DNA of 15,541 nucleotides, taken from NCBI GenBank assembly GCA_937951955.1, contig CALGAD010000033.1, positions 1-15,541 of the forward strand, read 5' to 3'. Origin of the DNA: an uncultured Bacillaceae bacterium (GTDB lineage Bacteria > Bacillota > Bacilli > Bacillales > Caldibacillaceae). Of the stretch, positions 1-7,209 are shown piece by piece (the first letter of the stretch is position 1; every line of letters begins with the position of its first letter). Under the pieces are notes generated by a model. That model was not told the origin of the DNA and did no database searches. It saw nothing but the letters and a program-made list of their open reading frames with translations. Position numbers and translations under genes: made by a program.

Positions 1-24
1 TAAAATAGAAATATTTTATTTTTC
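1..24 (+). terminator. possible end of an upstream terminator
   Basis: An all-A/T inverted repeat (TAAAATA, 4-nt loop, TATTTTA, positions 1-18) is followed by a T-run. The stem may extend leftwards beyond the window, in which case this would be the terminator of the preceding gene. An A/T-only stem is weak evidence. Confidence 0.25.
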
Positions 25-27
25 CCC

Positions 28-56
28 TAGACACATAGTAAAAATCGTGTTATTAT
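28..56 (+). promoter_or_regulatory. sigma-A promoter of pplA
   Basis: TAGACA (28-33), a 17-nt spacer and TATTAT (51-56) match the TTGACA/TATAAT consensus at 5/6 and 5/6. Transcription would start near 62-64, about 75 nt before the pplA start codon. The palindrome at 70-91 lies just downstream of that start. Confidence 0.6.
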
Positions 57-69
57 ATTTGTGGAATTT

Positions 70-108
70 AAATGTGAAACTATTCACATTTATATGTGAA
101 GAATCACA
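70..108. promoter_or_regulatory. Rex/Fnr-like operator array upstream of pplA
   Basis: A perfect 9-bp inverted repeat, AAATGTGAA-N4-TTCACATTT, occupies 70-91. Its core TGTGAA-N4-TTCACA fits both the Rex consensus (TTGTGAA-N4-TTCACAA) and the Bacillus Fnr consensus (TGTGA-N6-TCACA). Two more half-sites follow, ATGTGAA (94-100) and TCACA (104-108), so four alternating half-sites are stacked. The array lies downstream of the predicted transcription start, which suits a roadblock repressor such as NADH-sensing Rex better than an activator such as Fnr. The identity of the regulator is inference. Confidence 0.55.
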
Positions 109-138
109 CAAATAAACATGCAGAAAGGAAGAATACAG

Positions 139-1071
139 ATGAAGTTAAAACATCTTGCTCTCATTGCAGCACTTATTTTCAGCTTGTTTTTAGCTGCTTG
201 CGGTGGATCTGACGATGCAGCTGAAACAGATACGCAACAAAACGGGGACGAAACAACAGAACAAGCTTCTGAGGAAGCATCAGAAGATGCTGCTGAAGAA
301 TCAGCAAACTTAGTTGCCGGTGCTCCTTTACAAGATGGAACATATACGTTAAAGGAGACCGAAGCTGATAAAAACGGCTGGAAAGTGGAAATGACGATTA
401 CTGTTGAAGATGGTAAAATCGTTGAATCCAACTTTGACTATGTAAATGATGAAGGTCTTCTTAAATCAGAAGATGAAGAATATCAACAATTAATGAAAGA
501 TAAATCCGGTATTGGACCTGCAGAATTTGTACCTGCTTTAAATGAAGCTCTTGTAGAAACACAAAATCCTATGGATGTAGAAGTCGTGACAGGTGCAACT
601 GGTTCCTGGCAAACATTCAGAAACTATGCACAACAATTAGTACAAGCAGCTCAAAAAGGTGATACAACAACAATCGAAATTAATCCGAATGCACCTTTAC
701 AAGACGGAGAGTATTCCTTAAAAGAATTAAATCCTGATGCTCACGGCTGGAGCTTCTTCATGAACATGACCGTTGCAGGCGGACAAATCACAGAAGTTGA
801 ATGGGACTATGTCAATCCTGAAGGCACATTGAAATCTGAAGATGAAGCCTATCAAGAACGGATGGCTGAAAAAGTGAATATCGGTCCGAAAGAATTCGTA
901 CCTGCTTTGGCACAAGACTTGATTGAAAAACAAAATGCCAAAGAAGTTGAAGTTGTCGCAGGAGCCACTCATTCCACTTATTCCTTTAAAACATATGCAG
1001 CTCAATTGATCAACGCTGCACAAAAAGGCGATACAACTCCGATCGAAGTTGATAACTTAGTATTTGAATAA
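139..1071 (+). CDS. pplA: PplA-like flavinylated EET lipoprotein, two FMN-binding domains
   Basis: This is a 310-aa surface lipoprotein. I chose the ATG at 139 rather than 118 because AGAAAGGAAG sits 8 nt before it and the signal peptide is then normal: K-rich start, hydrophobic stretch, and lipobox L18-A-A-C21. An acidic Ala/Ser/Glu-rich linker (about 24-57) leads to two homologous FMN-binding domains, about 61-177 and 185-300. Each ends in a GAT motif for covalent FMN attachment through threonine: EVVTGAT with T154, and EVVAGAT with T277. The family consensus is roughly D-x-x-(S/T)-(G/S)-A-T, so both copies have Glu for Asp and the second has Ala for Ser/Thr. In Listeria, PplA is flavinylated by FmnB and carries electrons from the membrane to outside acceptors. 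The adjacent fmnB and dmkA genes support the same role here. Function is assigned by domain architecture and context, not by experiment. Confidence 0.87.
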   Translation: MKLKHLALIAALIFSLFLAACGGSDDAAETDTQQNGDETTEQASEEASEDAAEESANLVAGAPLQDGTYTLKETEADKNGWKVEMTITVEDGKIVESNFDYVNDEGLLKSEDEEYQQLMKDKSGIGPAEFVPALNEALVETQNPMDVEVVTGATGSWQTFRNYAQQLVQAAQKGDTTTIEINPNAPLQDGEYSLKELNPDAHGWSFFMNMTVAGGQITEVEWDYVNPEGTLKSEDEAYQERMAEKVNIGPKEFVPALAQDLIEKQNAKEVEVVAGATHSTYSFKTYAAQLINAAQKGDTTPIEVDNLVFE

Positions 1072-1097
1072 TTAAAATTGCATGATCATTTCAACTG

Positions 1098-1129
1098 AAG
1101 ACTTTAGAGGCATACTCTAAAGTCTTTTT
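1098..1129 (+). terminator. intrinsic terminator after pplA
   Basis: A perfect 12-bp stem (1098-1109 with 1115-1126), a 5-nt loop (GCATA) and a T-run to 1129 lie 26 nt after the pplA stop. It should end most pplA transcripts before fmnB, either separating the two units or reducing readthrough so that the lipoprotein is made in excess of its modifying enzyme. Confidence 0.85.
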
Positions 1130-1151
1130 CTCATCATAGGGCAATTATTAT

Positions 1152-1180
1152 TTGAGAATAATAAATATGATGAACAATAA
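1152..1180 (+). promoter_or_regulatory. possible promoter for fmnB-dmkA-ecf genes
   Basis: TTGAGA (1152-1157), a 17-nt spacer and CAATAA (1175-1180) lie between the pplA terminator and fmnB. The -10 match is moderate. An alternative -10 is CATAAT at 1209-1214, which has no good -35. A promoter in this gap is expected given the strong terminator just upstream. Confidence 0.3.
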
Positions 1181-1237
1181 CTCTCATCTTGCTTTCACTT
1201 TTTTGTTTCATAATGCCGCATTCGGAAGGATGGAAAT

Positions 1238-2275
1238 ATGAGAAAACTCGCACTTATACTTACTGTTATCTTTGTTCTATTCGCAGCAGGGTGTAATAAT
1301 GAGAAAGCAGAAAATCGTTCTCCCTTAAGTCGAACGGAATTTTTAATGGGAACTGTCGTAACGATCAAGGTTTTTGACGGAAATATGGAAGAGGCCATAG
1401 ATCAATCATTTGAGCATTTAAAGATGTTAGCCGAGCAAATTTCTGTCAACGACGAAACCGAATCCATCATCGATCAAATCAATCAAGAAGCAGGTAAAAA
1501 GCCTGTCGAGGTCCCTGAACATATCTTTACTTTAATCGAGACCGGAAAAGAATACGGGGCTGTTTCCGACGGTGCTTTTGATATCACGATCGGTCCGCTA
1601 ACGAATTTATGGCGCATCGGCTTTCCAGATGCGAAAAAACCGGAGGATTCAGAAATTGAAGAAGTATTGCCCCTCATCGATTACGAGCAAATTGACCTGG
1701 ATGCAACCAAGCACACGGTATTTTTGAAAAATGCCGGCATGCAAATCGATTTAGGGGCCATTGCTAAGGGCTATATGGCTGATGAAGTCGTCAACATATT
1801 GCAAGCAAACGAAGTGACATCGGCCATCGTCGATCTCGGCGGAAATATCTTCGTGTTAGGGAAAAATACTTCCGGTGATGATTGGTCGGTGGGGGTACAG
1901 GATCCCTTCTCTCCCCGGGGGGAAATTATCGGGAAACTACATGCATCAAACAAGTCCATCGTCACTTCAGGCATTTATGAACGTTATTTAGAAGTTGATG
2001 GCAAAACTTATCATCATTTATTAAACCCAAAGGATGGCTATCCTTTCGATAATGAAATTGCCGGTGTTTCCGTTATTACTAATCAATCCATCGATGGCGA
2101 TGCATTATCCACCACTTTATTCGCGAAAGGACTGGATGAAGGTTTGCGCTTCGCCGAGGAACTGGAAGATACGGAAGCGATATTTATTACGCGGGATCGT
2201 AAAGTGTATATCACTTCTGGATTAAAAGATAATTTTGAACTTGTCGATGAAGATTACGAATTAATAAACGGATAA
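1238..2275 (+). CDS. fmnB: FAD:protein FMN transferase (ApbE family), EET flavinylation enzyme
   Basis: This is a 345-aa ApbE-family lipoprotein that transfers FMN from FAD to threonine in exported proteins, here presumably both PplA domains. The start is set by GGAAGGA at 1224-1230, 7 nt before the ATG. A signal peptide with lipobox A16-A-G-C19 places the enzyme on the outer face of the membrane. Family motifs appear in order: FLMGTVV (35-41), DGAFDITIGPL (111-121), DLGAIAKGY (171-179), DLGGN (199-203), TSG (243-245), HH (259-260) followed by NPKDGYP (263-269), and DGDALSTT (286-293), the Mg/FAD-binding region. The usual DPxTGYP is NPKDGYP here, a conservative variation. Because the enzyme acts outside the cell it needs exported FAD, which gives a reason for the ECF genes downstream. 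The gene follows the pplA terminator and leads a tight five-gene run. Confidence 0.92.
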   Translation: MRKLALILTVIFVLFAAGCNNEKAENRSPLSRTEFLMGTVVTIKVFDGNMEEAIDQSFEHLKMLAEQISVNDETESIIDQINQEAGKKPVEVPEHIFTLIETGKEYGAVSDGAFDITIGPLTNLWRIGFPDAKKPEDSEIEEVLPLIDYEQIDLDATKHTVFLKNAGMQIDLGAIAKGYMADEVVNILQANEVTSAIVDLGGNIFVLGKNTSGDDWSVGVQDPFSPRGEIIGKLHASNKSIVTSGIYERYLEVDGKTYHHLLNPKDGYPFDNEIAGVSVITNQSIDGDALSTTLFAKGLDEGLRFAEELEDTEAIFITRDRKVYITSGLKDNFELVDEDYELING

Positions 2276-2341
2276 AGAGTTCCATACGTTAAACGTTTTA
2301 AAACAATTGAATAACGAAGACTCTTTTAGAGGTGATGACAA

Positions 2342-3280
2342 ATGACTATCTCAACTTTTTTAAAACTCGTGGAAATTAAAACAAAATTATGTAGTGTATT
2401 GCCTTTTTTCATCGGAATTCTTTTCGCCTACTATCGCTACGGGACACTGAATCTAGAAAATACGCTCATTTTCTTTTGTGCCATGGTTATTTTTGATATG
2501 ACGACAACAGCGATCAATAACTATATGGACTATAAAAAAGCCAAAAGTGAAGAATACCGCCGAACGGAAAATATTATCGGACAAAAAAATATTCCCGAAT
2601 GGCTTGTTGTCACAGTTATTTTGACGATGTTAACGATCGCATCGATTTTAGGAATTATCCTCGTCTTCCGTACCGATTTATTGTTATTATTAATTGGTAT
2701 GGTTTGCTTCGGAATCGGTATTTTTTACACGTTCGGACCCATTCCTTTTTCCCGGATGCCTCTTGGTGAAATTCTTTCCGGGTTAACGATGGGGTTCGGA
2801 ATCGTTTTTCTTGCTGTATATGTCAATGGCTTTGATGAGGGAATCATAACTTTGCTCTGGGAAGGCCGGCACGTTACTTTAGAAATGGACATTATCCAGT
2901 TATTAGAAATTATTCTAATCTCACTTCCGTGCGTCTTTACGATCGCTAACATCATGCTCGCTAATAATATTTGTGATTTAGAATATGACATTCAAAATCA
3001 GCGTTTCACGCTGCCCTATTATATTGGCAAGCCTTTAGCCATTTTATTATTCAATACTTTATATATCGCTTCTTTTGTAGCAATTATTCTAGCAGTTTTT
3101 CTCGGTCTTTTCCCTAAAATTATGTTATTATCGTTAATTATCGCCATCCCTGTGTACAAGCATATCGCCATCTTTAATAAAGAGCAGGTGAAAGCCAAAA
3201 CATTTGATGTTTCCGTAAAAAATTTGGTTTTAATTGACGGAACGATTCTTTCCCTGTTGTTACTGGCTGTTATTTTATAG
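2342..3280 (+). CDS. dmkA: UbiA-family DHNA polyprenyltransferase (DmkA/MenA-like)
   Basis: This is a 312-aa polytopic membrane prenyltransferase with about eight or nine hydrophobic segments. The first aspartate-rich motif is NNYMD (59-63). The second is NNICDLEYD (208-216), followed by a TLPYYIG stretch like the TLA region of MenA. YTFGPIPF...LGEI (129-143) resembles the MenA signature GP...GE. It would attach a polyprenyl chain to 1,4-dihydroxy-2-naphthoate to make demethylmenaquinone. In Listeria, DmkA supplies a separate quinone pool for EET, and its position after fmnB supports that role over the general respiratory MenA. The ATG has a near-ideal AGAGGTGAT upstream. A 7-bp complementarity (2274-2280 with 2320-2326) in the 66-bp gap could form a weak intercistronic hairpin. 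The TAG stop overlaps the ribosome binding site of the next gene, indicating co-translation. Confidence 0.85.
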   Translation: MTISTFLKLVEIKTKLCSVLPFFIGILFAYYRYGTLNLENTLIFFCAMVIFDMTTTAINNYMDYKKAKSEEYRRTENIIGQKNIPEWLVVTVILTMLTIASILGIILVFRTDLLLLLIGMVCFGIGIFYTFGPIPFSRMPLGEILSGLTMGFGIVFLAVYVNGFDEGIITLLWEGRHVTLEMDIIQLLEIILISLPCVFTIANIMLANNICDLEYDIQNQRFTLPYYIGKPLAILLFNTLYIASFVAIILAVFLGLFPKIMLLSLIIAIPVYKHIAIFNKEQVKAKTFDVSVKNLVLIDGTILSLLLLAVIL

Positions 3281-3293
3281 GAGGTGAAGGGAG

Positions 3294-4121
3294 ATGGGAA
3301 AATCGGTCATTAAGGTGGAGAATTTATCCTTTCGCTATGATCAACGAAAGGAAAAGGAAATCTTATCATCCATCTCCTTTACGGTTAACGAAGGAGAATG
3401 GGTGGCGATTGTCGGACCGAACGGCTCAGGAAAATCCACTCTTGCCCATTTATTAGCCGGTCTATTGCAACCGGAATCAGGAACGATACGCATTTTCGGA
3501 AAAGCTTTAACCGCAGAAACGATCTGGGAAATCCGCAAGAATATGGGCATCGTTTTTCAAAATCCGGATCATCAATTTATTGGAACGACCGTTCAAGATG
3601 ATGTTGCCTTCGGTCTGGAAAATATGAACATGTCCTATGCGGAGATGGAAAAACGTGTGGAACAGGCGCTTCAGCAAGTCGGTATGTGGGAATATCGCCA
3701 TACCGATCCGTCCCATCTTTCCGGCGGACAAAAACGACGGGTGACGATTGCCGGTATCCTCGCGATCAACCCGGAAATCATTATCTTCGATGAGGCCTTT
3801 ACGATGCTTGATCCGAAAAGCCGGCGCGAACTTTTTTCCTTATTAAAAGAGATGCAAGCAAAAAGGAAACTGACGATGATTTCGATCACTCACGATATGG
3901 AAGAAGCCTCCCTTGCCGATCGGATTATCGTTTTAAAAAATGGCCGCATATTGAATACCGGTGCTCCGCAAGAAGTCTTTGCCCAAACAACAGAACTTGC
4001 TGCACCTTTTGCCGAACGCTTGCGACGCTTATTAATAAAGCGGGGGCGCAAACTACCGGAACAATATATGACAGAAACGGAAATGGTTGAATGGCTATGG
4101 AAATCCAATTTACCAATGTAA
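3294..4121 (+). CDS. ecfA1: ECF transporter ATPase, EcfA1 type
   Basis: This is a 275-aa ABC ATPase of an energy-coupling factor transporter. Visible motifs are Walker A GPNGSGKST (41-49), Q-loop FQNPDHQF with Q89, signature LSGGQ (142-146), Walker B IIIFDE with D166/E167, D-loop MLDP, and switch H200. The FQNPDHQF Q-loop and DExxxMLDP are typical of EcfA1; the usual ATS between DE and MLDP reads AFT here. The ribosome binding site GGAGGTGA is at 3281-3288. It overlaps ecfA2 by 31 nt and probably forms a heterodimer with that product, driving the T subunit encoded next. No substrate-binding S component is encoded beside them. The EET setting suggests flavin traffic, but the ATPase sequence itself does not reveal the substrate. 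Confidence 0.9.
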   Translation: MGKSVIKVENLSFRYDQRKEKEILSSISFTVNEGEWVAIVGPNGSGKSTLAHLLAGLLQPESGTIRIFGKALTAETIWEIRKNMGIVFQNPDHQFIGTTVQDDVAFGLENMNMSYAEMEKRVEQALQQVGMWEYRHTDPSHLSGGQKRRVTIAGILAINPEIIIFDEAFTMLDPKSRRELFSLLKEMQAKRKLTMISITHDMEEASLADRIIVLKNGRILNTGAPQEVFAQTTELAAPFAERLRRLLIKRGRKLPEQYMTETEMVEWLWKSNLPM

Positions 4122-4954
4122 CAGCTGATTATAAAATTGGGCCGCTGCGAACGGCACAAGTTTTATATGAAATTAATTTGCACATTCCTTCCTCTTCTTT
4201 CACGGCCATTGTCGGACCGACAGGAGCCGGTAAATCCAGTCTATTAAAAACGATGAACGGGTTGCTCCTGCCGAAAGAAGGATCTGTTCAGGTTGATCGC
4301 TTTTTGCTTGATCAACACACCGAAAAAAATGTTTTAAAACTCGTGCGTAAAAAAGTCGGATTAGTTTTACAGTTTCCCGAATCACAACTTTTTGCCGAAA
4401 CCGTTGAAAAGGATATTTGCTTTGGGCCGCTCAATTTCGGGGCCACACCCCAGGAAGCTAAAAAACTGGCTATCGAAGCCCTGCATCACGTTGGTTTGCA
4501 GGAAGACATTTTAACGAAATCCCCCTTTTCCTTATCGGGTGGACAGAAAAGGCGGGTTGCCATTGCCGGAATCCTGGCCCTTAAACCGGAGGTACTCGTT
4601 CTTGATGAACCGGGGGTCGGACTGGATCCGGAAGGGAAGGAAGAAATTTTCCAATTACTGACAAAGCTGAACCGGGAATTGGGAATTTCCATTCTCTTTG
4701 TCTCCCATGACATGAATGAAGTCGCCCGTTTTGCTGAGGATGTTATTGTCATGAATAAGGGGAAAGTCACGTTTTATGGTAAGAAAAGAGAGCTCTTTAC
4801 CAATGAAGAATTGTTGACGAACATGCGTCTTGAGTTACCCGATGCCTTACGATTCCAGCGGCAATTTGAAAATAAAATCGGGAAGAAATTAGGGAAAATT
4901 TGTTTAACGGAAGAAGAGCTCGCTGACGTGTTAATGGAGGAGGGATATGTATGA
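4091..4954 (+). CDS. ecfA2: ECF transporter ATPase, EcfA2 type
   Basis: This is a 287-aa ABC ATPase and partner of EcfA1. Motifs are Walker A GPTGAGKSS (42-50), Q-loop LQFPESQLF with Q94, signature LSGGQ (148-152), Walker B VLVLDEP with D172/E173, GLDP (177-180), and switch H206. QFPE and DEPxxGLDP mark the EcfA2 side, and catalytic residues are intact in both ATPases. The ATG at 4091 lies inside ecfA1, with a moderate GGAAATGG upstream; a second in-frame ATG at 4097 is possible. The stop overlaps the ecfT start as ATGA, the classic sign of translational coupling. The C-terminal region (about 230-287) is a normal EcfA extension. A general ECF operon probably exists elsewhere in the genome near ribosomal genes, so this pair looks like a second, dedicated copy. 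Confidence 0.9.
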   Translation: MAMEIQFTNVTADYKIGPLRTAQVLYEINLHIPSSSFTAIVGPTGAGKSSLLKTMNGLLLPKEGSVQVDRFLLDQHTEKNVLKLVRKKVGLVLQFPESQLFAETVEKDICFGPLNFGATPQEAKKLAIEALHHVGLQEDILTKSPFSLSGGQKRRVAIAGILALKPEVLVLDEPGVGLDPEGKEEIFQLLTKLNRELGISILFVSHDMNEVARFAEDVIVMNKGKVTFYGKKRELFTNEELLTNMRLELPDALRFQRQFENKIGKKLGKICLTEEELADVLMEEGYV

Positions 4955-5751
4955 ATAAGCTATTGTTGGGTCGATATGTCCCCGGGACATCCTTTTTACA
5001 CCGTCTGGACCCGAGGGCAAAACTTGTTTCGGCCATCCTTTTTATAGTCTTAATTTTCACTGCCGAAAACTGGCTCTCCTTTTTCATCCTGTGGGGAATT
5101 ACTTTCGGTGTCATGCATTTATCAGGAGTACCCTCTTCCATATATTTTCGCGGAATTAAACCGTTGCTCTGGTTAATTATTTTTACTGCGACCCTCCAGA
5201 TGTTGTTTACAACGGGGCACAGGAATTTCATTGAATGGGGATTGATCACGATTTCTGATTATGGTATTCAAACGGGAATTTTCATTTTCTTCCGCTTTAC
5301 CTTGATCACTTTACTTTCTACCGTTGTGACTTTAACGACGAGGCCGATCGATTTCACCGACGGATTTACATTTTTACTTAAACCACTGCAATACGTAAAA
5401 GTTCCCGTGAATGAACTGTCCATGATGCTCACGATCGCCTTTCGCTTCATACCAAATCTCCTGGATGAAACCCAAAAAATTATGGATGCCCAGCGCATTC
5501 GCGGTAATGAGTTCGGTGTCGGCTCGATTTTCCAGCAAATGAAAGCATTGGTTCCGGTCTTCCTGCCGATTTTTGTCAATACGTTAAACCGCGCCGAAGA
5601 ATTGGCCAATACGATGGATGTTCGGGGCTACCGGGCTGATCAGAAACGTTCCAGTTTTCGAAAATTACACTGGCAAAAAATCGACACCCTTTGTTTAACC
5701 GTCACGATCGCCATTATGGCCCTTCTCCAGCTGCTCAATTCCACCATGTAA
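4951..5751 (+). CDS. ECF transporter T component (EcfT/FmnA-like)
   Basis: This is a 266-aa integral membrane coupling subunit. After an EcfT-like N-terminus (PGTSFLHRLDPRAK, 11-24) come several membrane helices, then the cytoplasmic coupling-helix region with its two X-R-G motifs: I183-R-G185 within DAQRIRGNEF, and V224-R-G226 within DVRGY. These dock into the two ATPases. A final hydrophobic segment lies at about 247-263. The commonest motif form is ARG; I and V variants are tolerated in the family. In Listeria the EET gene fmnA, next to dmkA, encodes an EcfT paralog that works with the S-like protein EetB to export flavin for FmnB. Position here is equivalent, so an FmnA role is likely, though a conventional importer T subunit cannot be excluded from sequence alone. 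Confidence 0.87.
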   Translation: MNKLLLGRYVPGTSFLHRLDPRAKLVSAILFIVLIFTAENWLSFFILWGITFGVMHLSGVPSSIYFRGIKPLLWLIIFTATLQMLFTTGHRNFIEWGLITISDYGIQTGIFIFFRFTLITLLSTVVTLTTRPIDFTDGFTFLLKPLQYVKVPVNELSMMLTIAFRFIPNLLDETQKIMDAQRIRGNEFGVGSIFQQMKALVPVFLPIFVNTLNRAEELANTMDVRGYRADQKRSSFRKLHWQKIDTLCLTVTIAIMALLQLLNSTM

Positions 5752-5760
5752 TGATGAAAG

Positions 5761-5792
5761 GAACCCGACAGCTGATGAAGGGTCATTTTTTT
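5761..5792 (+). terminator. weak terminator after ecfT
   Basis: ACCC (5763-5766) pairs with GGGT (5780-5783), perhaps extended around a bulged A, and is followed two bases later by a run of seven T (5786-5792). The stem is short, so termination would be partial unless the larger hairpin at 5800-5840 also contributes. Confidence 0.35.
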
Positions 5793-5799
5793 ATAGAAA

Positions 5800-5840
5800 G
5801 CGCCGCTTGCTCAGAACAAACTGTCCCGGGCAAGCGGCGT
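5800..5840. terminator. hairpin between convergent ecfT and hflX
   Basis: A perfect 10-bp G+C-rich stem (5801-5810 with 5830-5839), extendable by G-T pairs, lies between the two convergent stop codons. Neither side has a clean T-run, so it is an imperfect intrinsic terminator. It may act on both strands or as a barrier to convergent transcription. Confidence 0.45.
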
Positions 5841-5867
5841 GATTAATTTCGTATTACAAATGAATGA

Positions 5868-7133
5868 TTAATGAACAATCTGGAGCAAATAATCTTTGTA
5901 TTGTTCCGTGACTTTCCTGCTGCATTCCACTAACATTTTCGTCCCCTCTTCGTGATAATCCGTCTGCAACACTTTTCCGTGTTCATTCAAGTATGAAACA
6001 ATCTGGCCCTCTGTATAAGGAATGAGAAACTCACACTGCACGAAGTCCGTAAAAATCATTTGACTGATCATCCTGGAAAGTTCAAGGATACCGGTCCGCT
6101 TTTTTGCTGATAGCCAGATTTCATTGTCGCGGATTTGCGGGTATTCAGCATCTGTCAAATCCGCTTTATTGTAGGCATAAATCATCGGTGTATCTTTTAC
6201 TCCCAGTTCTTCTAATAACTCATTTGTCAAGCGCTTCTGTTCTTCATGGTGAGGATTGGAGTAATCGACGACATGAATAATCACATCGGCTTCTAGCACT
6301 TCTTCTAACGTTGACCGGAACGCTTTGATTAACTGGTGCGGTAATTTATTGATAAAACCAACGGTATCCGTTAACAAAAAAATTCGGTGTCGGTCCAATT
6401 CAATTTTCCTTACGGATGTATCCAACGTAGCAAAGAGCATATTTTTCTCAAATACTTGTTTTTCCTTATTGTCCATGAATATTTCTACCATCGCATTCAT
6501 TATCGTTGATTTTCCGGCATTCGTATAACCGACAAGGGAAACGACCGGAATTTGTTTTTTTCTGCGACTTCTTCTCTGTGTATCCCGCTGTTCTTTAATT
6601 TTTTCTAACTCTTTGTTTAAGGAAGCAATCCTCGCTTCAATTTTCCGACGATCGAGCTCCAATTTCTTTTCACCTAAGCCGCGGTTTTTAAACCCTGCTC
6701 CCCCTCCCTGTCTGCTCAGTTCTGTCCCGGTACCGATAAGGCGAGGCAGCATATATTTTAACCGGGCGACTTCCACCTGGAGTTGCGCTTCCTTTGTTTT
6801 TGCGCGGCTGGCGAAGATTTCTAAAATTAACATGGTCCGGTCCATGACTTCACAATCACAGGCATCTTCCAAATTCCGAATTTGCGAGGGTGATAGTTCA
6901 TCATCAAAAATCACCACATCCGCACCGGTTTCTGCCACGACATTCGTTAATTCTGACAATTTCCCAGAACCGATATAATAAGTTTGATGAATTCGTTCTA
7001 ATTGCTGGGTGACTTCACCCACGACTTCCATATGACAGGCATAGGTCAAATTCCTCAATTCTTCCATAGAATAGATAAATTCTTCATCCCGTCCACCAAC
7101 ATTGACACCGACAAGTATCGCTTTTTTACTCAT
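5868..7133 (-). CDS. hflX: ribosome-splitting GTPase HflX
   Basis: This is a 421-aa HflX-family GTPase that binds 70S or 50S particles and splits stalled ribosomes. It has an N-terminal nucleotide-binding-like domain (about 1-130), a conserved linker with GLGEKKLELDRR (152-163), a helical segment to about 192, and a G domain: G1 GYTNAGKST (202-210), G3 DTVGF (256-260), G4 NKAD (322-325), G5 SAK (342-344). A C-terminal domain follows. The usual RGPGE in the linker reads RGLGE, preceded by GGGAGFKN, a divergence from the commonest form. The start is supported by GGAGGG 6 nt upstream. An intrinsic terminator ends only 12 nt before that ribosome binding site, so expression is very likely controlled by attenuation. 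HflX variants (HflXr) in Listeria confer macrolide/lincosamide tolerance under attenuation control; whether this protein belongs to that group is not decided here. Confidence 0.95.
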   Translation of the reverse strand: MSKKAILVGVNVGGRDEEFIYSMEELRNLTYACHMEVVGEVTQQLERIHQTYYIGSGKLSELTNVVAETGADVVIFDDELSPSQIRNLEDACDCEVMDRTMLILEIFASRAKTKEAQLQVEVARLKYMLPRLIGTGTELSRQGGGAGFKNRGLGEKKLELDRRKIEARIASLNKELEKIKEQRDTQRRSRRKKQIPVVSLVGYTNAGKSTIMNAMVEIFMDNKEKQVFEKNMLFATLDTSVRKIELDRHRIFLLTDTVGFINKLPHQLIKAFRSTLEEVLEADVIIHVVDYSNPHHEEQKRLTNELLEELGVKDTPMIYAYNKADLTDAEYPQIRDNEIWLSAKKRTGILELSRMISQMIFTDFVQCEFLIPYTEGQIVSYLNEHGKVLQTDYHEEGTKMLVECSRKVTEQYKDYLLQIVH

Positions 7134-7155
7134 AAAGTTCCCTCCATTTCTAAAT

Positions 7156-7184
7156 AAAAAACACAGGCATCTGCCTGTGTTTTT
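7156..7184 (-). terminator. attenuator terminator in the hflX leader
   Basis: Read on the - strand this is a perfect 12-bp stem with a 4-nt loop (AGAT), flanked by A5 and at least T5. It ends 12 nt before the GGAGGG of hflX, so when it forms hflX should not be transcribed. Its 5' side and loop (7170-7180) are exactly complementary over 11 nt to an upstream leader sequence (7353-7363), which can serve as the antiterminator. The A-run on one side and T-run on the other would also let it work on the + strand. Confidence 0.85.
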
Positions 7185-7209
7185 CGAGAAAAAAGGGAAC
7201 GCAAATGAA

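Noticed and set aside
95..108. A second complete Rex site (TGTGA...TCACA)
   Set aside because: The half-site spacing is 4 instead of 6, so it is treated as extra half-sites and not as a full operator.
1072..2341. FMN riboswitch upstream of the flavin-related genes
   Set aside because: Neither the pplA-fmnB nor the fmnB-dmkA gap is long enough or carries the RFN conserved segments.
2342..3280. Heme O synthase or 4-hydroxybenzoate prenyltransferase
   Set aside because: The motif pattern and EET neighbours fit DHNA prenyltransferase (MenA/DmkA) better.
4797..5249. Open frame of 150 codons on the - strand
   Set aside because: Antisense to ecfA2/ecfT with no ribosome binding site and no recognisable domain.
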